A stretch of DNA of 64,000 nucleotides from CAWCXF01 sp963799455 (GCA_963799455.1 CAWCXF010000008.1:930001-994000); one strand, 5' to 3'. Shown: positions 25,869 to 34,465, numbered from the stretch's first letter. Made by a program: numbers and translations. Notes: generated from the sequence alone by a model not told the origin.

Positions 25869-25929
25869 CGTCGCTGTGACGACCCGGAGCGCGTAGCTCG
25901 CGGGTTTTTCTCTCGTTGAGCTTGGCCAT
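25869..25929 (-). pseudogene. tyrosine integrase, N-terminal part
   Basis: ATG 25929 starts MAKLNERKTRELRAPGRHSD, the usual opening of P4-type integrases. It is cut after 20 codons by the ISNCY-like element and continues at 24203. A GAGGTGG ribosome-site-like stretch precedes the start. Confidence 0.85.
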
Positions 25930-26077
25930 GGTCAACCACCTCGTGCCCCACATCCTGCCCCACAGGGGGCATGAGATTGGACGAGACTGTCCGCCACATG
26001 GTGAGGCGTTCATGGGGCACGAAACCCATACGATTCAGGGTTCGTGATGCCCTCTGGCGCGTCCTGAGAGTTGGGGA

Positions 26078-26154
26078 TGGTAGCGGAGGAGGGACTTGAA
26101 CCCCCGACACGCGGATTATGATTCCGCTGCTCTAACCAGCTGAGCTACTCCGCC
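26078..26154 (-). tRNA. tRNA-Met (CAU), elongator type
   Basis: 77 nt, folding to a full cloverleaf. The 5' end is GGCGGAGTAGCTCAG, the anticodon loop ATCATAA lies between GCGGA and TCCGC, the T-arm contains GGGTTCAAGTCC, and CCA is encoded. The acceptor stem has one G-T pair. Anticodon CAU could also be tRNA-Ile2, but the stem sequences resemble elongator tRNA-Met. Its 3' end faces the IS-rich island and the integrase. Confidence 0.93.
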
Positions 26155-26428
26155 CCAGGGGTGCCGCGCCAGTTAGACCGCGCCGGGGCGAGCGTCAACC
26201 GCCGCGGCGACCCGGCCGGGGCGGGGGGATCCGGTCGATGCGGGGGACCGCCGGCGACCGGCGCACTCCTCGGGTGGAGCGCGGATCGGACCGGCGGCCG
26301 ATGTCGCGGCGTCGCCGCGGCGCAGGCGCCGTCGCGGCGGGCGCGCGACATGCCCGCGGGGGGCGAAGCGGGGCCGCTCGCCGCGACGACCCCCTGGCGC
26401 CTCGTCCTCGCCGGGGCGATGATGGGGC
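26155..26428. other. intergenic region, no feature recognised
   Basis: 274 bp of GC-rich sequence between tRNA-Met and the FAD oxidoreductase. It presumably holds the tRNA promoter near 26160-26200 on the minus strand, but no clear boxes are visible. Confidence 0.4.
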
Positions 26429-27880
26429 ATGGATCGGTCGCCCCACGCCCCCGACGCCCTGCTCGGCCGCCTGCGCGCCGCGCTGGGCGCCGCTCACGTC
26501 CTCACCGGCGCGCAGGCGGCGCCCTATGGGCGCGACTGGACCGGGACACGGGTCTCGACGCCGCTCTGCGTGATCCGGCCGGGCTCGACGGCGGACGTGT
26601 CGGCGGCGCTGCGGCTCGCGTCCGAGACGCGCACCGCGGTGGTGCCGGTGTCGGGCAACACCGGGCTCACCGGTGGCGCGCAGGGCGAGGGCGCGCTGAT
26701 GGTGTCGATGGAGCGGATGAGCGCCATCCGCGAGATCCGCGAGGCCGACCGCGTCGCCGTCGTGGAGGCCGGCGCGATCGTCCAGAGCCTCCAGGACGCG
26801 GTCGAGGCGCGGGGGCTGATCTTCCCCTTGAGCTTCGGCGCGCGCGGCACGGCGCGGGTGGGGGGCGTGCTGGCGACCAACGCCGGCGGGGCCAACGCGC
26901 TGCGCTACGGCTCGGCGCGGGCGCTGTGCCTCGGGGTCGAGGTGGTGCTGGCGGACGGGCGGGTGCTCGACCTGATGGGCTCGCTGAGGAAGGACAACTC
27001 GGGCTACGACCTGCGCGACCTGTTCGTCGGCGCCGAGGGGACGCTGGGGCTCGTCACCGCGGCCGTCTTGCGGCTCTTCCCGGCGCCGCGGGCGCGGGCG
27101 ACGGCGATGGTGGCGGCCGCCTCGGTCGATGCGGCGCTCGACCTCCTCAACCGCCTCCAGGACGAGACCGCGGGCCAGGTCGAGGCGTTCGAATACATGC
27201 CGGGCGCCTATGTCGCGGCGCATCTGGCGCGTTTCCCCCACGCGCGCGCGCCCTTCGCGGAGCCCCACGAGGTCAACGTCCTGGTCGAGGTCGGGGCGAC
27301 GGCGGCGCGCGACGCCGAGCCCGACGAGGCGGGCCGCGTCCCCGTGGCGGAGCATCTGGAGGCGGTGCTGGGCGAGGCGCTGGAGGCGGGGCTCGCGCTC
27401 GACGCCGTGGTGGCGCGCTCGGAGGGGCAGCGGCGCGAGATGTGGGCGCGGCGGGAGGCCGCGGCCGAGCTGGCCTTTGGCTCGGGCCCCGTGGCCGATC
27501 ACGACGTGGCGGTGCCGTTGGGCCGGGTGTCGGCGTTCCTGGCGGGCGCCGACGAGCGGGTCGCCGCGATCGACGCGCAGGGCCGCAGCATCAGCGTGGC
27601 GCATCTGGGCGACGGGAACGTGCACTACACGGTGCTGTCGCCGAACCTCGACGCGGCCTCCAAGGCACGGATCGCGGAGGCCGTGGAGGACGTGGTGCAG
27701 TCCCTGGGCGGCAGCTTCTCCGCCGAGCACGGCATCGGCACGCACAAGCTCGGCTCGATGTCGCGGCGCAAGGACAAGGTGGCGCTGGAGGTGATGCGAG
27801 CCGTCAAGGCCGCCTTGGACCCTCTCGGGATCATGAACCCCGGCAAGGTGATCCCGGGGGAGGTCTCGGAGGGGGCCTAG
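26429..27880 (+). CDS. FAD-binding oxidoreductase (GlcD / D-2-hydroxyacid dehydrogenase type)
   Basis: 483 aa. The PCMH FAD domain shows PVSGNTGLTGGAQ near residues 72-84 and ATNAGGANALRYG. The C-terminal FAD-oxidase domain shows HLGDGNVHYTVLSP, SAEHGIGTHK and GIMNPGKVIP. The family oxidises D-lactate, glycolate or D-2-hydroxyglutarate, and the sequence does not decide among them; the ending resembles D-2-hydroxyglutarate dehydrogenases. It converges with hemC, and the two stop codons share the palindrome CTAG. Confidence 0.85.
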   Translation: MDRSPHAPDALLGRLRAALGAAHVLTGAQAAPYGRDWTGTRVSTPLCVIRPGSTADVSAALRLASETRTAVVPVSGNTGLTGGAQGEGALMVSMERMSAIREIREADRVAVVEAGAIVQSLQDAVEARGLIFPLSFGARGTARVGGVLATNAGGANALRYGSARALCLGVEVVLADGRVLDLMGSLRKDNSGYDLRDLFVGAEGTLGLVTAAVLRLFPAPRARATAMVAAASVDAALDLLNRLQDETAGQVEAFEYMPGAYVAAHLARFPHARAPFAEPHEVNVLVEVGATAARDAEPDEAGRVPVAEHLEAVLGEALEAGLALDAVVARSEGQRREMWARREAAAELAFGSGPVADHDVAVPLGRVSAFLAGADERVAAIDAQGRSISVAHLGDGNVHYTVLSPNLDAASKARIAEAVEDVVQSLGGSFSAEHGIGTHKLGSMSRRKDKVALEVMRAVKAALDPLGIMNPGKVIPGEVSEGA

Positions 27881-28863
27881 GCCCTCTCCGAGCGGGGGGC
27901 TTCGCCCCGGAGGGGCGCATCTTCGGTGCGACGGGACAGGCCCCCCGATCGCCATTCGAAGAAGCCTTCGGGGGCCTTTTCGAGCAGGCGGACGGCCAGC
28001 GCCCGCCCCATCTCCGCCCCATCCTCCGCCGCGCCCGACTCTTCGCCCTCGTAGAGGTCCGACCCGTCCGGCCGCAGGATCTCGCCCCTCAGCCGTAGCG
28101 AGGCACCCTCCAGCTCCGCGAGCCCCGCGATGGGCGTCTCGCACGAGCCGTCGAGCGCCGCGAGGTAGGCGCGCTCGGCCTCGACGCGCAGTCCCGTGGG
28201 GCCGTCGTGGATCGCCTCCAGCATCGCCGCCATGCGCCCGTCCTCCGCGCGCCGCTCGACGCCGATGGCGCCCTGCGCCACCGCCGGGAGCATCGCGGAG
28301 GGATCGATCGGGGCGCCCGCGACGGCCTCCATCCCGAGCCGCCTCAACCCCGCCATGGCGAGGAAGGTGGCGTGGGCCACGCCGTCCCGGAGCTTGCGCA
28401 TCCGGGTCTGGACGTTGCCGCGGAACTCCACCACCCGCAGGTCGGGCCGGCGCGCCATGAGCTGCGCGCGCCGCCGCAGCGACGAGGTGCCGACGACCGT
28501 GCCCGGCGCGAGGTCCGAGAAGGCGTCCGCGCCGATCAGCGCGTCGCGCGGATCCTCGCGCGGAAGGTAGGTGTCGAGCGCGAGGCCCTCGGGCTGGAGC
28601 GTCGGCATGTCCTTCATCGAGTGGACGGCGATGTCGATGAGCCCTTCGAGCAGCGCAGCCTCGATCTCGCGGGTGAAGAGGCCCTTGCCGCCCAGCTCCT
28701 TCAGCGGGCGGTCCAGCACGCGGTCGCCGGTGGTGCGGATGGGCACGATCTCGAACGCGTCCTCGGGGAGATCCCAGGCGGCCATCAGGCGGTCGCGCGT
28801 CTCGTGGGCCTGGGCGAGCGCGAGGGGCGAGCCTCTCGTGCCGATGCGGAGGGGCGTGTCCAT
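27877..28863 (-). CDS. hemC: hydroxymethylbilane synthase (porphobilinogen deaminase)
   Basis: 328 aa. Condenses four porphobilinogens to hydroxymethylbilane in tetrapyrrole synthesis. RIGTRGSPLALAQA opens the protein, GGKGLFTREIEAALL and VGTSSLRRRAQL follow, and the cofactor cysteine lies in DGSCETPIAG. Divergent from hemE with a 107-bp shared upstream region. hemF lies 3 kb further on, so three haem-pathway genes cluster here. Confidence 0.96.
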   Translation of the reverse strand: MDTPLRIGTRGSPLALAQAHETRDRLMAAWDLPEDAFEIVPIRTTGDRVLDRPLKELGGKGLFTREIEAALLEGLIDIAVHSMKDMPTLQPEGLALDTYLPREDPRDALIGADAFSDLAPGTVVGTSSLRRRAQLMARRPDLRVVEFRGNVQTRMRKLRDGVAHATFLAMAGLRRLGMEAVAGAPIDPSAMLPAVAQGAIGVERRAEDGRMAAMLEAIHDGPTGLRVEAERAYLAALDGSCETPIAGLAELEGASLRLRGEILRPDGSDLYEGEESGAAEDGAEMGRALAVRLLEKAPEGFFEWRSGGLSRRTEDAPLRGEAPRSERA

Positions 28864-28970
28864 CCGGTCGTGTAGGTCGCACGAAGAGCGACGACAAGGC
28901 TGGGGGGATGCATCCCCCCAGACCCCCGCTCGCCTTGACAGCGCCTCCGCCCTGGCCGACCACCCCTCGC

Positions 28971-30002
28971 ATGAAGCCCCTCCTCCGTGCGCTCTCGGGC
29001 GAGACCCTTGCCGTTCCGCCGATCTGGATGATGCGCCAGGCGGGGCGCTACCTGCCCGAATACCGCGAGACGCGCGCCGACGCGGGGGGCTTCCTCGACC
29101 TGTGCTACACGCCCGATCTGGCGGCGGAGGTCACGCTCCAGCCGATCCGGCGCTACGGCTTCGACGCGGCGATCCTCTTCGCCGACATCCTGCTGGTGCC
29201 CCACGCCCTGGGGATGGAGCTGGGCTTCGAGCCGGGCGAGGGGCCGCGGCTCTCCACCGTCACCACCCGTGCCGAGATCGCCAGCCTCTGCCCGCCCGAG
29301 GCGATCCACGAGACGCTGGCGCCCGTCTACGAGACGGTGCGGATCCTCGCGGGCGCGCTGCCCGAGGAGGTGGCGCTGATCGGCTTCGCGGGCGCCCCCT
29401 GGACGGTCGCGACCTACATGGTCGCAGGCCGCGGCACGACCGACCAGGGGCCGGCGCACGCGCTGCGCGAGGGCGACCCCGACGCCTTCGAGGCGCTGAT
29501 CGACCGCGTGACCGAGGCCACCATCCTCTACCTCTCGGCCCAGATCGAGGCGGGCGCCGAGGCCGTCAAGCTCTTCGACAGCTGGGCCGGCTCGCTGGTC
29601 GGGCACGGCGACGCCTTCGAACGCTGGGCGGTCGAGCCCGCCCGCGTCATCGCCGCGGCGCTGGAGGCGCGCCACCCCGGCGTGCCCTTCATCGCCTTCC
29701 CGCGCGGCGCGGGCGCGCGCTACGCCGGGCTCCACAAGGCGATCGGCGCGCAGTGCGTGGCGCTCGACGACGGCGTGGACGCGACCTGGGCGGCCGAGCA
29801 CGTGCAGCCCGGCGGCTGCGTCCAGGGCAACCTCGCGCCCGGCCATCTCGTGACGGGTGGGCAGGCGCTGGTGCGTGAGACCCGCGCCGTGGTCGCGGCC
29901 TTCCGCGGCGGCCCCCACGTCTTCAACCTCGGCCACGGCATCACGCCGGATGCGGACCCCGACAACGTGAGCCGGATGATCGACGCGGTGCGGGGAGGCT
30001 GA
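28971..30002 (+). CDS. hemE: uroporphyrinogen decarboxylase
   Basis: 343 aa from ATG 28971. The family signature WMMRQAGRYLPEYR is at residues 20-33, GFAGAPWTVATYM follows near residue 138, and LFDSWAG later. Converts uroporphyrinogen III to coproporphyrinogen III. The start is placed at MKPLL rather than an upstream in-frame codon because homologues begin just before the substrate loop. A TTGACA at 28935-28940 may be a -35 box, but no clear -10 follows. Confidence 0.95.
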   Translation: MKPLLRALSGETLAVPPIWMMRQAGRYLPEYRETRADAGGFLDLCYTPDLAAEVTLQPIRRYGFDAAILFADILLVPHALGMELGFEPGEGPRLSTVTTRAEIASLCPPEAIHETLAPVYETVRILAGALPEEVALIGFAGAPWTVATYMVAGRGTTDQGPAHALREGDPDAFEALIDRVTEATILYLSAQIEAGAEAVKLFDSWAGSLVGHGDAFERWAVEPARVIAAALEARHPGVPFIAFPRGAGARYAGLHKAIGAQCVALDDGVDATWAAEHVQPGGCVQGNLAPGHLVTGGQALVRETRAVVAAFRGGPHVFNLGHGITPDADPDNVSRMIDAVRGG

Positions 30003-30132
30003 GACGGGCCGGGGCGCCTGAGGAGCGGGCGTCGCCGTGGGCCCGGTCCCGACGCGAGCCTGCGCGGGCTTGACGAGCGCATCGCCCGGCCCGAGCGTCG
30101 CCCGTCACGAGATCGTCACGAAGGCGCCCTTC

Positions 30133-30978
30133 ATGACCGGAGCCGTGTTCGCCGCCGTGCTGCTCGCGGCCTTCCTCCACGCGGCCTGGAACGCCGTCGT
30201 CAAGAGCGGCGACGACAAGTGGCTGTCGATGGCCGCGGTGGTGATCGGTCATGCGGTCCCCGCCGCCGTGGCGCTCCTCTTCGTGCCAGCGCCCGCGCCC
30301 GAGAGCTGGCCCTGGGTCGGCCTCGGCGTGGCGCTGCATTTCGGCTACCAATGGTTCCTGCTGTCGGCCTACCGGCTGGGAGACTTCACGCGGGTCTATC
30401 CGCTCGCCCGAGGCAGCGCGCCGCTGATCGTGGCGCTGGTGTCGGTCGCGGTCCTCGGCGCGAGCCTGAACCGCACGGAGGTCGCGGCGGTGGCGCTGAT
30501 CGCCGCCGGCATCCTGTCGATCGCGCTGTCGCGCGCAGGCTCGGCGCCCGACCGGGGCGCCGTGGCCGCGGCGCTCGTGACGGGATGCTTCATCGCGTCC
30601 TACTCGCTCGCCGACGGGGTGGGCGCGCGGGCGTCGGGCTCGCCGGTGGGCTTCTACGCCTGGATCGCCATCGGGGGCGCCATGACCTTCGCGGCCTTCA
30701 CCGCCTGGTGCCGGCCGGGCCTGGCGACGGCCCTGCCCCGGCGCGCCCCGGCCGCCTTCTTCGGGGGCGGCCCGGCCTCCTTCGTGGCCTACGCGCTGGT
30801 GGTGTGGGCCTTCACCCAGGCGCCGATCGCGCTGGTGGCGGCGCTGCGCGAGACATCGATCGTCTTCGCGCTCCTCATCGGCGCCTTCGTCCTGCGCGAG
30901 CGCATCGACCTCGCACGCGTCGCCTCGACCTTCGTCACGCTCGTGGGCGTCGGGCTGCTGAGGCTGTCGAGGCCCTGA
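30133..30978 (+). CDS. EamA/DMT-superfamily transporter
   Basis: 281 aa, ten predicted hydrophobic helices in two EamA repeats. The first begins TGAVFAAVLLAAFLHAAWNA, a motif typical of the repeat. The second ends with ALLIGAFVLRERIDLARV. It is a probable inner-membrane metabolite exporter of unknown substrate. ATG 30133 starts directly at the first helix; the open frame upstream lacks hydrophobic or homologous sequence. It lies between hemE and hemF but has no known role in haem synthesis. Confidence 0.85.
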   Translation: MTGAVFAAVLLAAFLHAAWNAVVKSGDDKWLSMAAVVIGHAVPAAVALLFVPAPAPESWPWVGLGVALHFGYQWFLLSAYRLGDFTRVYPLARGSAPLIVALVSVAVLGASLNRTEVAAVALIAAGILSIALSRAGSAPDRGAVAAALVTGCFIASYSLADGVGARASGSPVGFYAWIAIGGAMTFAAFTAWCRPGLATALPRRAPAAFFGGGPASFVAYALVVWAFTQAPIALVAALRETSIVFALLIGAFVLRERIDLARVASTFVTLVGVGLLRLSRP

Positions 30979-30999
30979 GTCCGAGCGCCGCCTGCGCCC

Positions 31000-31860
31000 T
31001 CACACCCACTTCGCCAGCGGCGGCAGGCTCATCAGAACCGCGTCGGGGTCGTGGCCGGTCTCCAGGCCGAACTTGGTGCCGCGGTCGTAGACGAGGTTGT
31101 ACTCGGCGTAGAGGCCGCGATGGATCAGCTGCGCCTCGCGGTCGGCCTCGGTCCAGGGCTGGTCGCGGCGACGCTCCCAGATGGGCAGGATCGCGGGCAG
31201 GAACGCCTCGCCGACGGCGCGGGCCAGCGCGAAATCGTCCTCCCACTCGGTCGAGAGGTCGTCGAAGAACACGCCGCCGACGCCTCGGGCCCGACCGCGA
31301 TGGGGAATGAAGAAATACTCGTCGGCCCACTTGGCATAGCGGTCGTAGGCGCCCCAGGGCGCGAGCGCGTCCCGCAGGACGGCGTGGAAATGCGCGGTGT
31401 CCTGCGCGGTGGGGATCGCGGGGTTGAGGTCCGTGCCGCCGCCGAACCACCAGGCGCCGGGCGTCCAGAACATCCGCGTGTTCATGTGCACCGCCGGGAC
31501 GTGCGGGTTGGCCATGTGCGCAACCAGGCTCACCCCCGAGGCCCAGAACCGCGGATCGGCCTCCATGCCGGGCACGCCGCGCGCGGCCATCGCGGCCCGC
31601 GCTCGCTCGCCCAGGGTGCCGTGGACGGTCGAGACGTTGACGCCGACCTTCTCGAAGGCCCGGCCTCCCCGCATCACGCTCATCAGCCCGCCGCCGCCGT
31701 CCTCGCCGCGCCGCGTGGCCCGGGCCTCGAAGCGGGCGGGCTCCCCCTCGCCCGCGGCGGCCGCCTCGAACGCCTCGAAGGCCGCCACGATGCGGTCGCG
31801 CAGCTCGCGGAACCAGGCCGCCGCGCGGGCCTTGCGGTCGTCGGGCTCGGTGTCGGTCAT
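31000..31860 (-). CDS. hemF: oxygen-dependent coproporphyrinogen III oxidase
   Basis: 286 aa, full length for HemF. EKVGVNVSTVHG, the substrate-site HMNTRMF and WWFGGGTDLNP, DEYFFIPHR, GGVFFDDL, and the C-terminal YNLVYDRGTKFGLETG are all family landmarks. Oxidatively decarboxylates coproporphyrinogen III to protoporphyrinogen IX using O2, which indicates aerobic haem synthesis. It converges with the EamA gene. Confidence 0.96.
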   Translation of the reverse strand: MTDTEPDDRKARAAAWFRELRDRIVAAFEAFEAAAAGEGEPARFEARATRRGEDGGGGLMSVMRGGRAFEKVGVNVSTVHGTLGERARAAMAARGVPGMEADPRFWASGVSLVAHMANPHVPAVHMNTRMFWTPGAWWFGGGTDLNPAIPTAQDTAHFHAVLRDALAPWGAYDRYAKWADEYFFIPHRGRARGVGGVFFDDLSTEWEDDFALARAVGEAFLPAILPIWERRRDQPWTEADREAQLIHRGLYAEYNLVYDRGTKFGLETGHDPDAVLMSLPPLAKWV

Positions 31861-31943
31861 CGCTCGCCTCCTGCGGGGCGGGGCCTAGCGCGTCGGGCCG
31901 CCGGGCGGAAGGCGCGGGGCCCTCGGGGCCGGCCGCCCGGCCC

Positions 31944-32750
31944 TCAGTGGGCGGGCGCGCCCACCGGGTCGATCAGGGTGCGGCCGCCGTCCACCGTCAG
32001 GATCTGGCCCGTCACGAAGCCCGCGCCGTCGGAGGCGAGGAACTGCACCGCCGCGGCGACCTCGCCGGGGTTGGCGATGCGCCCGATCGGCGTGTGCTCG
32101 GTGATGTCCTCGCGGATCTCCGCGTGCCCCTTGAGCGCGCCCTTGAGCGAGGCCGACATCACCGAGCCGAAGGCCACCGCGTTGACGCGGATGCGCCGCG
32201 GCGCCAGCGCCACCGCCATCGAGCGCGTCATCTGGTCGAGCGCGGCCATGCTCACCGAGTAGGCCAGCAGCTCGGGATGGGTGCGCCGGGCCGCGATCGA
32301 GGAGAGGTTGACGATCGCGCCCGCGGAGCCCTCGCCGCCTCCGCCCGACTGCGCGATCATGCGCTTGGCGGTGAGCTGGCTGAGGCGCAGCGCGGTGATG
32401 AGGTTCTGCTGGATCAGCGTCTCGACGGCGTCGTCCTCGGGGTCGAGCGGATCGCCCGCCATCACCTCGCGCTGCGCGTTGACGAGCACGTCCACCCGGT
32501 CGAAGGCGTCGATCGTGGTCGAGAGCAGGTTGGCCAGCGCCAGCCGCTCGCGCAGGTCGCAGGCGAAGATGCGCGCCGCGCCCTCGCCCTCGCCGTCGAG
32601 ACGCCCCACCTCGTCGCGCAGCCGCGCCTGATCCGGATCGGCGAACACCACGTTGGCGCCGTTCTCGATGAAGTGGCGGCCGACCGCGAGCCCGACGCCC
32701 GAGGCGGCGCCGGTGACGATGGCGGTCTTGCCGGCGATGGAGAGGGACAT
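31944..32750 (-). CDS. SDR family protein lacking the catalytic lysine
   Basis: 268 aa with VTGAASGVGLAVG as the nucleotide-binding motif at residues 12-24, the serine in VNLSSIA, and the C-terminal GFVTGQILTVDGG. The catalytic YxxxK is altered: the sequence reads AYSVSMAALDQM, with Met where Lys is expected (ATG instead of AAG, positions 32249-32251). Most SDRs with this change lose dehydrogenase activity, so it may be a binding or regulatory protein, or the codon may be a mutation or sequencing error. It lies 18 bp downstream of rsmC and may share its transcript. Confidence 0.82.
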   Translation of the reverse strand: MSLSIAGKTAIVTGAASGVGLAVGRHFIENGANVVFADPDQARLRDEVGRLDGEGEGAARIFACDLRERLALANLLSTTIDAFDRVDVLVNAQREVMAGDPLDPEDDAVETLIQQNLITALRLSQLTAKRMIAQSGGGGEGSAGAIVNLSSIAARRTHPELLAYSVSMAALDQMTRSMAVALAPRRIRVNAVAFGSVMSASLKGALKGHAEIREDITEHTPIGRIANPGEVAAAVQFLASDGAGFVTGQILTVDGGRTLIDPVGAPAH

Positions 32751-32767
32751 GGGCGGCCTTTCGAGGC

Positions 32768-33799
32768 TCAGGCGGCGCGGCGGCGCCTCGTCCGCGAGGC
32801 GCCCTTGGTCGCGTCGAGCGGGCGCGCCGCCGTCAGCACCTTGTAGGCCGGGTCGCCCGCGACCTCGCGGGTCTCGGCGAAGGCCTCGGCGAGCGTGCGC
32901 TCGTAGGGCAGATGGCGGTTGGCGACGCACCACAGCGCGCCGCGGGGGGCGAGCATCCGCGCGGCCGCGCGCAGGAAGGCGCGGCCGATCTCGGGGTCGG
33001 CGTCGCGGCCGCGGTGGAAGGGGGGGTTGGCGAGCACCAGGTCGAACGGCGCCTCGGGCTCGAAGGCCGTGGCGTCGGCCCAGTGGAAGCGCGCGCGCGG
33101 GTCCGCGACGTTCAGCCGCGCGGCCTGGAGCGCGTCCCACTCGGCCTCGATGAGGTGGCACTCCTGCACCCCCTCGCGCCCGAGCGCCCGCGCGGCGAGG
33201 TGGCCCCAGCCCGCGCCCAGATCGGCCACACGGCCCGGCAGCCGCCTGGGCAGCGCCTCGGCCAGGAGCGCCGAGCCGCGGTCCACGGCGCGCGCCGAGA
33301 AGGCGGCGTGGGCGGTGGCGTGGGGGGCCGCGGGCGCCTCGGCCCAGGCGCCGAACGCATCGCGCGAGGGGAACCAGAACGCCTTCCCGTGGGCCTTCGA
33401 GACCACGCCCGTGACCTGCGCGCCCACCGCCCCGAGCGCCCGGCGGCACTCGCGCAGGAGCGAATCGGCCCCGTCGGTCTTGGCGCCGTCCACCACGATC
33501 GGCGCCCCCTCGGGCACGAGCCCCGCCGCCCGTGCGATAAGCGCCCGCGCCTCGCCCTTGGCGCGCGGCAGGCAGACCAGGGCCGCGGCGTAGTCGCCTT
33601 CGGGCGCCACGCCGGTCTCGAAGCCCTGGGCGGCGAAGGCGTCGTGATCGGGCCGGAAGCCCTGGATCACGTGGACCTCGCCCGACAGCGCGCGCAGGTC
33701 CGCCCCCGCGCGCGGGCGCAGCGCCGCGATCCGGCCCGCGGGGAGCGCGAGGCCGGCGTCCAGCGCCAGCGCCAGACGGGTGGACACGGGATCGGGCAT
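32768..33799 (-). CDS. rsmC: RsmC-like rRNA (guanine-N2) methyltransferase
   Basis: 343 aa with the two-domain RsmC layout. The N-terminal half is a degenerate methyltransferase fold. The C-terminal half has the SAM motif VADLGAGWGHLA and the catalytic VLANPPFHRG. RsmC modifies G1207 of 16S rRNA. A basic tail (TRRRRRAA) closes the protein. It follows clpS closely on the same strand. Confidence 0.85.
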   Translation of the reverse strand: MPDPVSTRLALALDAGLALPAGRIAALRPRAGADLRALSGEVHVIQGFRPDHDAFAAQGFETGVAPEGDYAAALVCLPRAKGEARALIARAAGLVPEGAPIVVDGAKTDGADSLLRECRRALGAVGAQVTGVVSKAHGKAFWFPSRDAFGAWAEAPAAPHATAHAAFSARAVDRGSALLAEALPRRLPGRVADLGAGWGHLAARALGREGVQECHLIEAEWDALQAARLNVADPRARFHWADATAFEPEAPFDLVLANPPFHRGRDADPEIGRAFLRAAARMLAPRGALWCVANRHLPYERTLAEAFAETREVAGDPAYKVLTAARPLDATKGASRTRRRRAA

Positions 33800-33809
33800 G
33801 GCCGCGCCC

Positions 33810-34145
33810 CTACTCCTTCTCCATGGTGCATTGCAGCGGGTGCTGGTGGCGCTGGGCGAAGTCCATCACCTGCGCGACCTTGGTCTCGGCGATCTCGTAG
33901 GAGAACACGCCCACGACCGCGACGCCCTTCTTGTGCACCGTCAGCATCAGCTCGAAGGCCTGGGCGTGGCTCATGCCGAAGAAGCGCTCCAGCACGGCCA
34001 CGACGAACTCCATCGGGGTGTAGTCGTCGTTCAAGAGCAGCACCTTGTAGAGCGGCGGCCGCTGGGTCTTGGGCTTCGTCTTGGTGATGACGCCGGTCTG
34101 CCCCTCCCCGTCGCGGACGCCGCCGCGGCGCGGGTCGTCCGACAT
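33810..34145 (-). CDS. clpS: ATP-dependent Clp protease adaptor
   Basis: 111 aa. VLLLNDDYTPMEFVV, then MLTVHKKGVAVVGVF, then EIAETKVAQVMDFA and HPLQCTMEKE: the N-degron adaptor that delivers substrates to ClpAP. The start at MSDDPRR (34145) fits family length. The frame stays open for another ~95 codons upstream (to 34430) through a repetitive Pro/Ala/Phe-rich stretch, so a longer form cannot be excluded. Confidence 0.93.
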   Translation of the reverse strand: MSDDPRRGGVRDGEGQTGVITKTKPKTQRPPLYKVLLLNDDYTPMEFVVAVLERFFGMSHAQAFELMLTVHKKGVAVVGVFSYEIAETKVAQVMDFAQRHQHPLQCTMEKE

Positions 34146-34184
34146 GGCCAGGAGGGCCGGGGCGGGGGGACGCGCCGTGCGAGC

Positions 34185-34415
34185 GGGCACGGCGAAGCGG
34201 GGCACGGCGAAGCAAGGCATAGCGAAGCGAGGCAGGGCGAAGGGGGCGACGGGCGTCGCCGCGGCGGGGCGGATCGGAGCGGGGCGCATCGCTGGGGAGG
34301 CGACGGGGATGGAAAGCATCGTTCGACTCTCTGCCTGCCTGAAGGTCTGGGATCGTGCTGGGCTCCGTCGTGCTGGGCTCTTCCGTCGTGCTGGGCTCTC
34401 ACGTGCTGGGCTCGG
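34185..34415. repeat. short degenerate repeats upstream of clpS
   Basis: Two groups: GCGAAGCGGGGCACG-like units at about 34190-34250, and CGTGCTGGGCTC repeated four times between 34353 and 34415. They fill most of the region between the clpS start and the A+T-rich promoter candidate at 34451. Confidence 0.65.
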
Positions 34416-34445
34416 CGCGGGCGCGATCACGCCGGGAGCGGGCGC

Positions 34446-34465
34446 GAGCCGATTATATATGGCTC
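34446..34465. promoter_or_regulatory. A+T-rich promoter candidate between clpS and the carboxypeptidase
   Basis: GATTATATAT within GAGCC...GGCTC, the only A+T-rich patch in this region. On the minus strand it reads TATAAT (34457-34452), a consensus -10 for clpS, with no strong -35. On the plus strand TATATA could serve the carboxypeptidase gene 300 bp away. The flanking 5-bp inverted arms could form a small operator. Confidence 0.45.

Larger units (their letters stand above)
13280..26077. other. IS-rich island abutting tRNA-Met
   Basis: Interpretive feature. The region holds at least seven insertion-sequence families, a split P4-type integrase and a small cargo pair, and ends at the 3' end of a tRNA-Met gene. 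The integrase gene starts 148 bp from the tRNA and points away from it, the usual order for tRNA-integrated islands. The left boundary is uncertain because no second copy of the tRNA 3' end was found. The IS3 remnant near 10.6 kb could belong to it too. Confidence 0.55.

Noticed and set aside
20051..26064. 14-bp match CCTCTGGCGCGTCC at 20051 and 26051 as attachment sites
   Set aside because: The match is short, outside the tRNA gene and within reach of chance in such G+C-rich DNA. A true att site should repeat the tRNA 3' end.
26078..26154. tRNA-Ile2 (CAU)
   Set aside because: The anticodon alone is ambiguous, but the D-arm, the anticodon stem GCGGA/TCCGC and the acceptor stem look like elongator tRNA-Met. 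Identity elements would need a formal search.
28935..28940. TTGACA as the hemE promoter
   Set aside because: No plausible -10 at 16-18 bp. Recorded only as a note in hemE.
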